64,000 nucleotides of DNA from CAIQPS01 sp963721365 (GTDB lineage: Bacteria > Actinomycetota > Thermoleophilia > RBG-16-64-13). Below the pieces are notes generated by a model. That model was not told where the DNA came from. It did no database searches and was given only the letters and a program-made list of their open reading frames with translations. Every line of letters starts with the position of its first letter. The first letter of the stretch is position 1. The stretch covers positions 124,001 to 188,000 of the forward strand of contig CAVRJE010000023.1 in NCBI GenBank assembly GCA_963721365.1, read 5' to 3'. The translations under genes were made by a program, and so were the position numbers. Below, piece after piece: positions 8,466-17,614 of the stretch.

Positions 8466-9717
8466 GGCTCTCGTCCTTTCCCTCGGTTTCGGGGTATTGC
8501 AGTCCCTGGTGATGCAGGATGTGGCCTAGCTTCTCTTTCTTGACCCGCAAGTAGTCGACGTTGGCCTGCGTTGGCTTGACCTCGAGCGGCACCCTCTCGC
8601 TGATCGTGAGTCCATATCCCTCGAGTCCCACCAGTTTGCGCGGATTGTTGGTCATGATGCGGATGGAGGTGAGCCCCAGATCCACAAGGATCTGCGCGCC
8701 GATGCCGTAGTCACGCAGGTCGGGGGCGAAGCCGAGCTCGACGTTAGCTTCCACGGTGTCGAGACCCTGTTCCTGCAGTTCGTACGCTCGCAGCTTGTTG
8801 AGGAGACCTATCCCCCGGCCTTCCTGGGCCATGTAGAGCAACACCCCGAGCCCTTCCTTGTCGATGCGTTCGAGCGCCGCCTGCAGCTGCTCGCCGCAGT
8901 CGCACCTCAGTGAGTGGAAGACATCCCCTGTAAGGCATTCGGAGTGGACACGCACGAGCACGTTCTCCTTGCCCACGACGTCGCCCTTGACAAGCGCCAG
9001 ATGCTGCTCGCCGTCAAGCAAGCTCTCGTAGCCATGGGCGACGAATTCGCCGAACCGAGTGGGCATCTGCACCACGGCGACAGGCCGTACGAGCTTCTCC
9101 GTGCGGCCCCGGTAGCGGATCAGGTCGGCCACGGTGACCATCTTCAGCCCGTGGCGGTGGCAATACTCGATAAGATCGGGCACGCGCGCCATGGTCCCGT
9201 CGTCGTTCATGACTTCGCAGATGACCCCGGCGGGGATCAGCCCCGCCAGCCGCGCGAGATCCACCGCCGCCTCGGTCTGGCCGGCGCGGGCGAGCACGCC
9301 GCCGGCTCGGGCTATGAGGGGAAAGACGTGGCCGGGCTGGACCAGATCCTCGGCACGCGTCCGGGGGTCGATCGCGACCCGCATGGTGTGGGCCCGGTCG
9401 GCCGCCGAGATGCCCGTCGTCACCCCGTCCCGTGCCTCGATCGAGACCGTGAAAGCGGTGCCGAACCTCGACGTGTTACTGCGCGCCATCGGGTGCAGAC
9501 GAAGCTCCTCGGCCCTCTCGGCCGTGATCGACAGGCAGATGAGGCCTCGCCCGTGCGCCGCCATGAAGTTGACGGCCTCGGGAGTGACGAACTGCGCCGC
9601 CATCGTGAGGTCACCCTCGTTCTCGCGGTCTTCGTCGTCGACCACGACGACCATCCTGCCGCTCTTCAACTCCTCGAGCGCCTCCTCGATCGTTGCGAAT
9701 GTCTGCCGCTCGCTCAT
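8458..9717 (-). CDS. ribBA: Bifunctional DHBP synthase / GTP cyclohydrolase II
   Basis: A 419-residue fusion. The N-terminal RibB domain makes 3,4-dihydroxy-2-butanone 4-phosphate from ribulose 5-phosphate and shows V-V-D-D-E-D-R-E-N-E-G-D, G-L-I-C-L-S and the H-T-M-R-V-A-I block. The C-terminal RibA domain opens the GTP ring and shows the zinc motif C-L-T-G-D-V-F-H-S-L-R-C-D-C-G-E-Q-L, then Y-M-A-Q-E-G-R-G-I-G-L and the R-I-M-T-N-N-P-R-K loop. The chosen ATG gives M-S-E-R-Q-T-F and has AGGAGG eight bases upstream; the open frame extends further up but only as ribE shadow. It lies between ribE and ribH in one operon. Confidence 0.97.
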
Positions 9718-9733
9718 GGTGTCAATCCTCCTA

Positions 9734-10399
9734 TCACGCGAACCCCTGTTCGCGTAGGAACTGTTCAGTAAGACCTCTCGGCGCAGCCTCAGCGCCGCCC
9801 CCGCTGCCGGCAAGCGCCCGCAGGGACTGCAGCACGTACCGAGCCAGCACGTCCGCCTCCACGTTGACGAGCATCCCTGCCCTAGCCGCACGCAGCGTCG
9901 TTTCCTTGAGGGTATGAGGGATCACGCCCACGTCGAAGCCCTCGCCGTCCACCCGCATGACTGTGAGCGAGATGCCGTCGATGGCTATCGACCCTTTCGC
10001 GGCGACGGCTCCCCCGACGGCCGCGGGCAACGACACCCGCACTTCCCAGGCGATGCCTTCCTGGCGGACCCGGAGGATCTCCCCCACGTCGTCGACGTGC
10101 CCCAGCACCAGATGGCCCCCGAGCCGGTCTCCCCACCGGAGCGAGCGCTCCAGGTTGACGAGAGAACCGGGGCCCGCCTTACCCAGAGTCGTCCGCGCCA
10201 GCGTCTCGGGCATGCACTCCACGACGAAGCCGTCACCGTCAAGCGCGATAACCGTGAGGCAGGCGCCGCTCACCGCGATGGAGTCGCCCACCTTCGTGCC
10301 TTCGACCACGGTGCGAGCGCGCACGCTGAGCTTGCCGCCCCCCGGCCCTCGCTCCAAACGGCGGACCACTCCCACCTCTTCGATCAACCCGGTGAACAT
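9734..10399 (-). CDS. ribE: Riboflavin synthase alpha chain
   Basis: The 221-residue enzyme dismutates two lumazines to riboflavin. It has the tandem lumazine-binding repeats of the family. The first repeat starts M-F-T-G-L-I-E-E-V-G and carries D-S-I-A-V-S-G-A-C-L-T-V. The second carries G-S-I-A-I-D-G-I-S-L-T-V. G-H-L-V-L-G-H-V-D at the repeat border is the conserved active-site segment. The last 25 residues are an unconserved Gly-Ala-rich tail. The ATG shares one base with the ribD stop (TGATG), so translation is coupled. No frame break was seen. Confidence 0.96.
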   Translation of the reverse strand: MFTGLIEEVGVVRRLERGPGGGKLSVRARTVVEGTKVGDSIAVSGACLTVIALDGDGFVVECMPETLARTTLGKAGPGSLVNLERSLRWGDRLGGHLVLGHVDDVGEILRVRQEGIAWEVRVSLPAAVGGAVAAKGSIAIDGISLTVMRVDGEGFDVGVIPHTLKETTLRAARAGMLVNVEADVLARYVLQSLRALAGSGGGAEAAPRGLTEQFLREQGFA

Positions 10400-11581
10400 C
10401 AGTACACATCCCCCGTATAGCCCGTCATCAGCACGTCGGTCCCCACCTGCCGCACCTCTACCTCCCGCAGCGCCGCCGCCTCATCCATCAGCGCCGGCCC
10501 AGGGGCCAGCAAGGCGCCTCGATGTTCGATGCCGGGCGCCAGCTTCGGGCAGATGAACGCGGCGACCTTGTCGATCACCCCGGCAGCCCACCACGAGCCC
10601 GCGAGGCGGCGGCCGCCTTCGAGCAGCACCGTCTGCACCCCCCGCTCGGCGAGAAGCGCCGCGGCGGCGCGGGGTTCGAGGAAGCCATCCTCGCTCCGGC
10701 CCGCTGTCGCCACCTCTACACCCCAGGAGCGCAGTTCCGCCCGGCGGTCATCTCCCAGGTCGCTCCCCGCGACCACAAGCACCGGTCCCGCCGCGAGGCT
10801 CCGCACCAGCGCGCTCTCCCGGGTCAACGTAGCCGAGCCGCCGACGACTACCCGCAGCGGCTGTCTGCGGCATTCGACTTCCCTCGCCGTAAGCTGAGGG
10901 TCGTCGGCACGTGCAGTCCCCGCCCCCACCACCACCGCGTCATGCCAAGCCCGCCACTGATGGACCAGGGCGCGGCTCTCCGGGCTGGAGATCCAGCGTG
11001 CGTCCCCTGTATCGGTGGCGAGACGGCCGTCCACCGTCATCGCGAACTTGTAAGTCACAAACGGCATCCCCGTGGCTACGACCTTTCGCAGGCCGTCGTT
11101 CTGCCTCTTCATTCGCCTGCCGAGTTCCCCTTGCGCCACGTCGACCGGCTATGCCGGCCTCGCGCAGTATGCCTATCCCCCGTCCGTTCACAGCAGGAGT
11201 AGGATCGATCGCCCCCACGACCACCCGCGAAAAGCCCGCCGCGATCAGCGCCGACGTGCATGGCGGGGTCCGTCCGTGGGTACAGCACGGCTCGAGAGTC
11301 GTGTATATGGTCGTCCCAGCGCACACGGCACGCGCGGCCGCGAAGTCGAGGGGCGCCTCGCCGCCGCCGTCGCTTTCTTGGACCCGGCGGAGGGCGTCTC
11401 TGATGGCAGCGACCTCGGCGTGATCGCGGCCAGGTCCAACGTGGCAGCCCTCGCCCAGCACCTGCGCATCCCTCACGATGACGGCGCCCACCACCGGATT
11501 GGGGCTGGTGCAGCCCCTACCTTTCTCCGCCAGGGAGAAGGCCCGCTCGAGCATCAGGACATCGTGTGCATCTACTGCCAA
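10399..11581 (-). CDS. ribD: Pyrimidine deaminase/reductase RibD (one frameshift)
   Basis: RibD carries out the second and third steps of riboflavin synthesis. The N-terminal deaminase has G-C-T-S-P-N-P-V-V-G-A-V, the zinc motifs H-A-E and P-C-C-T-H-G-R-T-P-P-C, and V-V-G-A-I-D-P. The C-terminal reductase has F-V-T-Y-K-F-A-M-T-V-D-G-R, G-A-G-T-A-R-A-D-D-P and L-L-E-G-G. The two halves lie in different frames with a change near 11150; the repaired length, about 393 residues, is normal. The upstream ATG at 11602 lies in the terminator loop. The TTG at 11581 gives an N terminus like other RibD proteins and has AGGGG seven bases upstream, so it is preferred. Confidence 0.88.
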
Positions 11582-11582
11582 C

Positions 11583-11613
11583 AAAAAACCCCTCAGCCTC
11601 ATGGCCCAGGGGT
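11583..11613 (-). terminator. Rho-independent terminator of the FMN riboswitch
   Basis: On the minus strand an 11-base arm at 11613-11603 pairs with 11598-11588 (one mismatch, one wobble, GC-rich), with a four-base loop, followed by six T. It lies about 20 bases after the FMN aptamer and just before ribD, so FMN binding would favour termination. The 3' arm also contains the AGGGG that could serve as ribD Shine-Dalgarno. Confidence 0.85.
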
Positions 11614-11635
11614 CGGCAGAGCGGCAAAGCGCTCC

Positions 11636-11747
11636 GGTCTTCTCTCTTCCAGACTTTCACTGTCGGCCCAGGTATCGCACCTGATCTGCCCCGTAGGGCT
11701 CGCGGGCTGTAACCGCCGGTAGGGAATCTCACCCGACCCCGAAGACC
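11636..11747 (-). ncRNA. FMN riboswitch (RFN element)
   Basis: The minus-strand RNA has the RFN consensus blocks in order: a P1 arm GGTCTTC, then TCGGGGTCGGGTGAGATTCC, CTACCGGCGGTTA, AGCCCGCGAGC, an R-G-R-T-G-C-type GATACCTGGGCCGACAG segment, and a closing GAAGACC that pairs with the 5' P1 arm. It binds flavin mononucleotide. Its position directly ahead of ribD-ribE-ribBA-ribH and followed by a terminator indicates transcriptional repression of riboflavin synthesis when FMN is high. Confidence 0.95.
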
Positions 11748-11796
11748 AACTATCGTCTCGCACCTAAACGTGCGGGCAGAATCTACCACACAGCAG

Positions 11797-11821
11797 GCCG
11801 GGCTGCCATTAAAAGCCCGGC
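11797..11821. repeat. 8-bp inverted repeat across the rpe stop
   Basis: GCCGGGCT at 11797-11804 and AGCCCGGC at 11814-11821 form a perfect stem with a nine-base loop that includes the rpe stop codon. No T-run follows on the minus strand, so it may be a 3'-end stabilising or weak termination hairpin between rpe and the FMN riboswitch. Confidence 0.5.
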
Positions 11822-12504
11822 TCGCCTCTCATGAGCGACTGCAGCGCCCGGGCTTCCACCCCCGGGTCGACGGCTCCGAACACCGCCGATCCGGCGACGA
11901 TCCAGTTCGCTCCCATCTCCACCACTTGGCGTATGTTGCCCCGGTGGACTCCCCCGTCCAGTTCGATGGCGGCGTCAGGACGAATCATCTCCCTGACCAC
12001 GGGCACCTTGCGGAGGGCGGAGGGGATGAGCTTCTGGCCGCCGAAACCAGGATTCACGGTCATGATCAGCACCAGATCGACCAATCCGGCCACGTCCCGG
12101 ATGCGCGAGACATCGGTGCCCGGGTTGATAGCAACGCCGGCCCCAACTCCCGATGCCTTGATGGCCTCGACGGCGTGGAACAGATGAGCGGAGGCCTCCG
12201 CGTGCACGCTCAGCGCGTCCGCCCCCGCGTCCACGAAGTCGTCTATGAACTTCTCCGGACGCTCGATCATCAAGTGGACGGAGAGAAATCCTCCTCGTCT
12301 ATGAACATCCCGTGCGACGGCGGCGACCACGGCCGGGCCTATCGTCAGGTTCGGGACGAAATGCCCGTCCATGATGTCGCAGTGGATGATCCGGGCGCCG
12401 GCATCCATCACTCGTGCGATCTCCTCGCCCAGACGGGCAAAATCGGCCGAGAGGAGGGACGGGAGCAGGTGCAGTTCGCTGTATGTGGCTGATGGTATCG
12501 GCAC
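11809..12504 (-). CDS. rpe: Ribulose-phosphate 3-epimerase
   Basis: Rpe interconverts ribulose 5-phosphate and xylulose 5-phosphate in the pentose phosphate pathway. The 231-residue TIM barrel has P-S-L-L-S-A-D-F-A-R-L near residue 15, H-C-D-I-M-D-G-H-F-V-P-N with metal-binding His and Asp, V-H-L-M-I near 77, M-T-V-N-P-G-F-G-G-Q near 148 and E-L-D-G-G near 181. The phosphate site G-S-A-V-F is near the end. The gene is two bases downstream of fmt, so it ends the priA-def-fmt-rpe run. Its product, ribulose 5-phosphate, is also a substrate of RibB in the neighbouring operon. Confidence 0.96.
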   Translation of the reverse strand: MPIPSATYSELHLLPSLLSADFARLGEEIARVMDAGARIIHCDIMDGHFVPNLTIGPAVVAAVARDVHRRGGFLSVHLMIERPEKFIDDFVDAGADALSVHAEASAHLFHAVEAIKASGVGAGVAINPGTDVSRIRDVAGLVDLVLIMTVNPGFGGQKLIPSALRKVPVVREMIRPDAAIELDGGVHRGNIRQVVEMGANWIVAGSAVFGAVDPGVEARALQSLMRGEPGF

Positions 12505-12506
12505 CG

Positions 12507-13472
12507 CTACCTCGCTCCAACTCCTTCGATCCGGTCTCCCAGGCGGGCTCTGTATCCGCGGAGGAAGGCCGCCGCCCCCATAGCGCTCTTGCCGTCAGGC
12601 TGGACGCTCAGCACCTGCACCACTCCGTCACCGCACCCCATGAAGAGCTGCTCGCCGGCCACCGCAATCGCTCCGGGCCGGCCGGCGACGTGCGCCGCTC
12701 CGGCCGGCGGAGGCTCCAGTCCGGGTTGCCCGTAGGGCCAGGTGCGCCAGATCTTGAACCGGAGGTCGCCGCTTCTCACCCGCGCTCCCACCCTGGGGCT
12801 GAGGGAGCGAACCTGGTCGTGCACACGTCGCGCAGAGCTTCTGGTGTCAAGCAGACAGTCGTTCCAACACAGCTTCTCCGCGTAGCCCTGCTGCCCTTCC
12901 TGTTCGGTCCATACGACCGTCCCGTCGTCCAAACCAGTGAGCACGCTGTGCAGACCGAGCGCACCCAGGAAGGCGAGCGCCCGGCCGACCGTGCCGGCGT
13001 CGTCGCGCAGGCCGACCGAGAACGAGGTCTGCAGTGCCCACGGGCCGGAATCGAGCGCTTCTGTCACGCGCATGATGGTGACTCCGATGCGCGACTCACC
13101 GGCCGCCAGCGCCCGTTCGATCGGAGCCGCCCCGCGGTAGGCGGGCAGCAGCGACGCGTGGACGTTCACGCACAGCAGCGAATCGAGGAAGCTCTTCGTC
13201 AGGATCTGGCCGAACGCGGATACCACTAGGGCCTCGGCACCGGCCGACCGGAGCCGATCGAGGACCTCCGGGGCATTGATATCTTCGGGCTGGATGAGGT
13301 CGAGGCCCAGACGGGAGGCGGCGACCGCCGCCGCGGGCGCGGTCGCCCGCCGTCCCCGGCCTACGGGACGGTCTGGTTGCGATATGACCAGACAGGGACG
13401 GCGCTGGAGTTCCGCCAAATGCTCGAGCGTCCTGGCCGCGAAATCCGGCGTGCCTGCGAATGCGAAGTTCAC
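12507..13472 (-). CDS. fmt: Methionyl-tRNA formyltransferase
   Basis: Fmt formylates initiator Met-tRNA with 10-formyl-tetrahydrofolate. The GTG start overlaps the def stop as GTGA and gives M-N-F-A-F-A-G-T-P-D-F-A, the usual N terminus. Catalytic landmarks are V-N-V-H-A-S-L-L-P-A-Y-R-G-A-A-P-I near residue 105 and the downstream D-S-G-P-W segment. The product is 321 residues, close to the family norm. The long in-frame extension upstream to 13799 is def read out of frame and is not used. Pairing with def, which removes the formyl group, is the classic bacterial arrangement. Confidence 0.95.
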   Translation of the reverse strand: MNFAFAGTPDFAARTLEHLAELQRRPCLVISQPDRPVGRGRRATAPAAAVAASRLGLDLIQPEDINAPEVLDRLRSAGAEALVVSAFGQILTKSFLDSLLCVNVHASLLPAYRGAAPIERALAAGESRIGVTIMRVTEALDSGPWALQTSFSVGLRDDAGTVGRALAFLGALGLHSVLTGLDDGTVVWTEQEGQQGYAEKLCWNDCLLDTRSSARRVHDQVRSLSPRVGARVRSGDLRFKIWRTWPYGQPGLEPPPAGAAHVAGRPGAIAVAGEQLFMGCGDGVVQVLSVQPDGKSAMGAAAFLRGYRARLGDRIEGVGAR

Positions 13473-14020
13473 GTGTCTGTCGCCAGGGAAAGCTCGCGAA
13501 GTTCCTTGAGCACCCGCCGCCGCTCTTCGGGCGTGGCGCGATCGAGTATGAGCCGGCCGTCCAGGTGGTCGATCTCGTGCTGCATGATGCGGGCCACGAT
13601 CCCCTCCGCCTCCAACTCGATCGCGGTCCCATGCAGGTCGCGCGCCTGCACGGTGACCTGGTCGCACCTCGACACTTCGACCGTACATCCGGGCACCGAC
13701 AGGCAGCCCTCGGACGCTGTGGTGCATTCCTCCGAACGGAAGACGATCTCGGGGTTGACGAAGACATACTCGTCGTCCTCGTGCTCGGGGTCTCTCCACA
13801 CCATCACGCGGCTGAGCACGCCTATCTGGGGAGCGGCCAGGCCTACCCCCTCCTCCCGGTGCATGACCTCGAGCATGATCGCCGCAAGCTTCTCCAGGCG
13901 GGCGTCGAAGATCGTAACGATGTTGGTCTGCTGCCGGAGAGCGGGGTCGCCGAGCGTCCGCAGACGCTCTAGCGGGGCCTCCCCCTGGCGCTGTCGCTGT
14001 GACTGATCTTTACGTGCCAT
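13469..14020 (-). CDS. def: Peptide deformylase
   Basis: Def removes the N-formyl group from new proteins. All three metal motifs are present in the 183-residue product: G-V-G-L-A-A-P-Q-I-G near residue 57, E-G-C-L-S-V-P-G near 105 and Q-H-E-I-D-H-L-D-G near 149. I chose the ATG giving M-A-R-K-D-Q-S-Q, which has GAGG five bases upstream; the longer frame to 14092 overlaps priA and is not conserved. The first 20 residues are a polar, Gln- and Arg-rich extension before the family start. It sits directly between priA and fmt. Confidence 0.95.
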   Translation of the reverse strand: MARKDQSQRQRQGEAPLERLRTLGDPALRQQTNIVTIFDARLEKLAAIMLEVMHREEGVGLAAPQIGVLSRVMVWRDPEHEDDEYVFVNPEIVFRSEECTTASEGCLSVPGCTVEVSRCDQVTVQARDLHGTAIELEAEGIVARIMQHEIDHLDGRLILDRATPEERRRVLKELRELSLATDT

Positions 14021-14045
14021 TCCGGCCTCACCGCTCCGAATCGAC

Positions 14046-16259
14046 CTAGCTGAAAGACAGGGGATCGACGTCGACCAGAAGGACGACACCACGGCGCCGA
14101 TACGGCTCCTGCAGCTGCGCGAGCGCCTGCCCTATTATAGTCCGAGCCCGCTCTCCATGGCGGGCCGCCACCATCACCTGCCACCGGTGCCGCCCCCGCA
14201 AACGAGGCAGCGGCGCCGGACCGTGCAGCTCTTCGCCCAGAAAATAGGGCTCGAGCCGCTCCACCAGATGCCGGCCGGCCGCCTGGGCCCTCTCGGGGTG
14301 GGCAGAAGAAGTGACCAGCCGTATGAGCTCCGCGTAGGGGGGATAGCCCAAGCGCTCCCTGATGCTCAACTCCTCTGCGTAGAAGAGATCCTCGTTCCCT
14401 TCCAGCGCCATACGGATGCACGGTACGTCCGGATTGGAGGTCTGCACCAGCACGCGGCCGGGGCGCTCCGCGCGCCCGGCGCGGCCGGCTACCTGCGTCA
14501 GTAGCTGGAAGGTCCTCTCGGCCGCACGGAAGTCCGGGACGTACAGCCCCACATCGGCATCTGCCACGATCACCAGAGTCACGTCGGGGAAGTCGTGGCC
14601 TTTGGCCACCATCTGGGTGCCGACCAATACCGCGGGCCGGGCCGCGGCGAAGCCCTCGAGCGCCGTCTGCACCCGGGTGCCGGTGCCCGTCACGTCGGAA
14701 TCCATGCGGAACACCTGCTCGCCGGGAACGAGGGCGCGCAACTCCCCGTCGAGCCGTTCGGTGCCCGGAGAGGCCCGCGTGAGCGGCGCTTCGCCACACT
14801 TGGGACAGGCGGCCGGCTGGGAGTAGGACCGGCCGCAGTGATGGCAGAGCAACCGGCGCGAGCGCCGGTGATAGGTGAGCGACAGCTCGCAGTCCGCGCA
14901 CATCAGCACGTGGCCGCAGGCGTCGCAGTAGACATAGCCCGCGTAGCCGCGGCGGTTGAGCAGGATGATCGACTGTTCGCCCCGGCGGAGCACTTCGGCC
15001 AGCGCCTCGCGCGAACGCGGGGCCAGAAGGAGGCCCGCGCCCTGGCGCCTCATGTCGACCACCTCTACCTTCGGCTGCGTCCCGGCGGCGCGGCGCGTCA
15101 GGCGCAGGCGCTGCTCCCCGCTCACCATGCTGTCGACCGCCGGCGTCGCGCTTCCCTCCAGCAGCAACCCTCCTGGCCCCTCCAATCGCAGTTCCGCCAC
15201 CGTCTTCACCCGGTACCTGGGCTCTTCCTCCTGCTTGTAGGAGTTGTCATGCGCTTCGTCGATGATGATCAGGCCCAGGTCTTTGACCGGCGCGAACACA
15301 GCGGAGCGAGCACCGACGACGATGGGGGCCTCCCCCGAAGCGACCCGGCGGTACTCCCGCACCCGTTCCGCGTGAGGAAGCCCGCTGTGGAAGACCCCAA
15401 CCCGGCTGCCGAAGCGAGCTCTGACTCGCTGGATCGTCTGCGGGGTGAGGGCGATCTCGGGCACGAGCAGAATGGCGCCTCGCCCGGTATTGAGGGAGTG
15501 CGCTATCAGGCGGAGATACACTTCGGTCTTGCCGCTCCCGGTCACTCCCCAGAGCAGCCGGTACGAAAGTCCAGGTTCGTCGAGGGCGGCGACGAGGCCG
15601 GCGACGGCATGCTCCTGCTCCGGCCAGAGGGTGAGAGGAGGGCTCGCGCCTTCGCCCTCGGGGGGCACGCCTTCCGGCCGGGTGACGCCGCGGAACTCCA
15701 CAAGGCCCTTTCTCTCGAGCGTGTCGAGCACCCCCCTGCCTACACCGGCCTGCTCGCAAAGCACCTTCTTGGAGACGCCCTCCGCCGGGACGGCTTTCAG
15801 CACCGTCCGTTGCTTCGCGGTGAGCTTGGCGATGCTCGCCGGGTCGGGGTCGGGAAGCAGCACCACCAGATCCTTGCGGGTGGACACCTTCGCGCCTCGC
15901 CCGCTTGCGCTGCCCACGGGAGCGACCAGGCGCAAACAGGATTCAAGGGAGCAGAGATATCGGCCGGCCAGAGCCTGGGCGAGGTCGAGCAGCTCTTCGG
16001 GGATTCGGTCCGGGCCGACCGCCTCGATAGAACGGAGCCCCTCTTCGGGCACCTCGGCTCGCACCGCGGTGGATAGAACGACCGCCCGGGCCGTCCGCTT
16101 GCCGAACGGCACAGTCACGACTGAGCCGACCGAGAGCTCGTCCGCCAGGTGCTCCGGGATCAGATAGTCGAATTGCCGGTCCCCCAGGTGATGTAGCCGC
16201 AGAAGGACGACGACCCGGGCTATCCGCCCGCTATCCTCGACCGCGCTAGGCGCCACCAT
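14046..16259 (-). CDS. priA: Primosomal protein N' (PriA helicase)
   Basis: PriA restarts collapsed replication forks by loading the primosome. The intact 737-residue protein has an N-terminal DNA-binding domain, Walker A G-V-T-G-S-G-K-T at 238-245 and the DEAH box near 334. The helicase core is interrupted by the zinc-binding Cys cluster (Y-C-D-A-C-G, C-A-D-C, C-H-H-C, C-P-K-C-G) typical of PriA. Late motifs include V-G-T-Q-M-V-A-K-G-H-D-F and Q-V-A-G-R-A-G-R. The aromatic-rich loop usually needed for fork recognition was not checked. It is followed by def and fmt, a widespread order. Confidence 0.96.
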   Translation of the reverse strand: MVAPSAVEDSGRIARVVVLLRLHHLGDRQFDYLIPEHLADELSVGSVVTVPFGKRTARAVVLSTAVRAEVPEEGLRSIEAVGPDRIPEELLDLAQALAGRYLCSLESCLRLVAPVGSASGRGAKVSTRKDLVVLLPDPDPASIAKLTAKQRTVLKAVPAEGVSKKVLCEQAGVGRGVLDTLERKGLVEFRGVTRPEGVPPEGEGASPPLTLWPEQEHAVAGLVAALDEPGLSYRLLWGVTGSGKTEVYLRLIAHSLNTGRGAILLVPEIALTPQTIQRVRARFGSRVGVFHSGLPHAERVREYRRVASGEAPIVVGARSAVFAPVKDLGLIIIDEAHDNSYKQEEEPRYRVKTVAELRLEGPGGLLLEGSATPAVDSMVSGEQRLRLTRRAAGTQPKVEVVDMRRQGAGLLLAPRSREALAEVLRRGEQSIILLNRRGYAGYVYCDACGHVLMCADCELSLTYHRRSRRLLCHHCGRSYSQPAACPKCGEAPLTRASPGTERLDGELRALVPGEQVFRMDSDVTGTGTRVQTALEGFAAARPAVLVGTQMVAKGHDFPDVTLVIVADADVGLYVPDFRAAERTFQLLTQVAGRAGRAERPGRVLVQTSNPDVPCIRMALEGNEDLFYAEELSIRERLGYPPYAELIRLVTSSAHPERAQAAGRHLVERLEPYFLGEELHGPAPLPRLRGRHRWQVMVAARHGERARTIIGQALAQLQEPYRRRGVVLLVDVDPLSFS

Positions 16260-16318
16260 TTCCTCCAGCGGCCTGCGGTGGATACGCCGATCCCGCCGCT
16301 CTATCGAGCAAGAGGCCC

Positions 16319-17530
16319 CTAGTTCAGACCCGCGTCACTGCGAAGGGCGTCGGCCTTGTCCGTGGCCTCCCACGTGAAGTCGGCGTCTTCGCGGCCGAAG
16401 TGGCCGTAGGCGGCGGTCTTCTCGTAGATGGGCCGGAGAAGCCTGAGGTCGCGGATGATGGCGGCCGGGCGCAGGTCGAAGTGGCTGAGGACCAGTTCCT
16501 GGATCGTGGCCTGGCTCACCTTCTCGGTGCCGAAGCACTCGACCATGACGCTCACCGGATGGGCCACGCCGATCGCGTACGCGATCTCCACCTCGCACCG
16601 GTCGGCCAGTCCTGCCGCGACTACGTTCTTCGCGACATGACGCGCGGCGTAGGCCGCCGATCGGTCGACTTTCGACGGGTCTTTGCCCGAGAAAGCCCCG
16701 CCGCCGTGCCGCCCGAACCCTCCGTACGTATCTACGATGATCTTGCGCCCGGTAAGACCGGTATCGCCCATGGGGCCACCGATAACGAACTTGCCGGTCG
16801 GGTTGACGTACAGCTTGGTCTTCTTGAATTCCGGATCGTAGAGACCCTCGGGCAGGACCGGCCGGATCACATGCTCGATCAGGTCGGGCCTCATGAGGGT
16901 CTCGATGTCGATGCCGTCCGCGTGCTGCGTGGAGAGGACCACCGCGGTGATGAACTCCGGCTTGCCGTCGGAGTACTTGACCGTCACCTGGCTCTTGCTG
17001 TCGGGCCGCAGGTAGGGGACCACGAATCCCTTGCGCACTTCGCTCAGGCGGTGCACCAGACGGTGGGCAAGAGAGATGGGCATGGGCATGAGCTCGGCGG
17101 TATCCCGGCAAGCGTAGCCGAACATCATCCCTTGGTCGCCCGCTCCCTGGCAGTCCAGGGCATCCTGGTCGGTGGGATCGACCCGGCATTCGAGCGCCGC
17201 CCGCACTCCCTGGGCAATGTCCGGGGACTGCTCGTGGAGAGTGGTGATGATGCCGCAGGTGGAGGCGTCGAAGCCGTATTTGGCGCGGGTGTACCCGATG
17301 CGCTCGATGGTCTTCCGGACCAGGGAGGGCACGTCCACATAGGTAGTGGTGGTGATCTCGCCGGAGACCACTACCAGGCCGGTGGTGATCAGCGTCTCGC
17401 AGGCGACGTGACCGTTCGGATCGTCTCGTAGGACCGCGTCGAGCACGGCGTCCGAGATCTGGTCGGCGATCTTGTCGGGATGCCCCTCGCTCACCGACTC
17501 CGACGTGAACAGGAAATCATGGTTCTTCAC
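16319..17530 (-). CDS. metK: S-adenosylmethionine synthetase
   Basis: MetK makes S-adenosylmethionine from methionine and ATP. The 403-residue protein has the diagnostic F-T-S-E-S-V-S-E-G-H-P-D-K at residues 8-20, G-D-Q-G-M-M-F-G-Y-A near 130 for ATP binding, and G-G-A-F-S-G-K-D-P-S-K-V-D-R-S near 275 for phosphate binding. It is intact. There is no SAM riboswitch signature in the short 84-base gap upstream. SAM from this enzyme would feed the RsmD, MiaB and RimO enzymes encoded in the same window. Confidence 0.98.
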   Translation of the reverse strand: MKNHDFLFTSESVSEGHPDKIADQISDAVLDAVLRDDPNGHVACETLITTGLVVVSGEITTTTYVDVPSLVRKTIERIGYTRAKYGFDASTCGIITTLHEQSPDIAQGVRAALECRVDPTDQDALDCQGAGDQGMMFGYACRDTAELMPMPISLAHRLVHRLSEVRKGFVVPYLRPDSKSQVTVKYSDGKPEFITAVVLSTQHADGIDIETLMRPDLIEHVIRPVLPEGLYDPEFKKTKLYVNPTGKFVIGGPMGDTGLTGRKIIVDTYGGFGRHGGGAFSGKDPSKVDRSAAYAARHVAKNVVAAGLADRCEVEIAYAIGVAHPVSVMVECFGTEKVSQATIQELVLSHFDLRPAAIIRDLRLLRPIYEKTAAYGHFGREDADFTWEATDKADALRSDAGLN

Positions 17531-17614
17531 CGCTCTTGACCTCCAGGACTATCGCTGCCAAGGGCGGTCACGGCCGCCCTTCTAGTGCCGTCGGCGCAGT
17601 GTATCAGATACGCC

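Noticed and set aside
8914..9771. Long plus-strand open frame opposite ribBA, and similar ones opposite priA, metK, rny, rnj
   Set aside because: These mirror real genes on the minus strand, have no domain features, and arise from high GC.
17531..17614. SAM riboswitch upstream of metK
   Set aside because: The gap is only 84 bases and lacks the conserved core and stems of known SAM classes.
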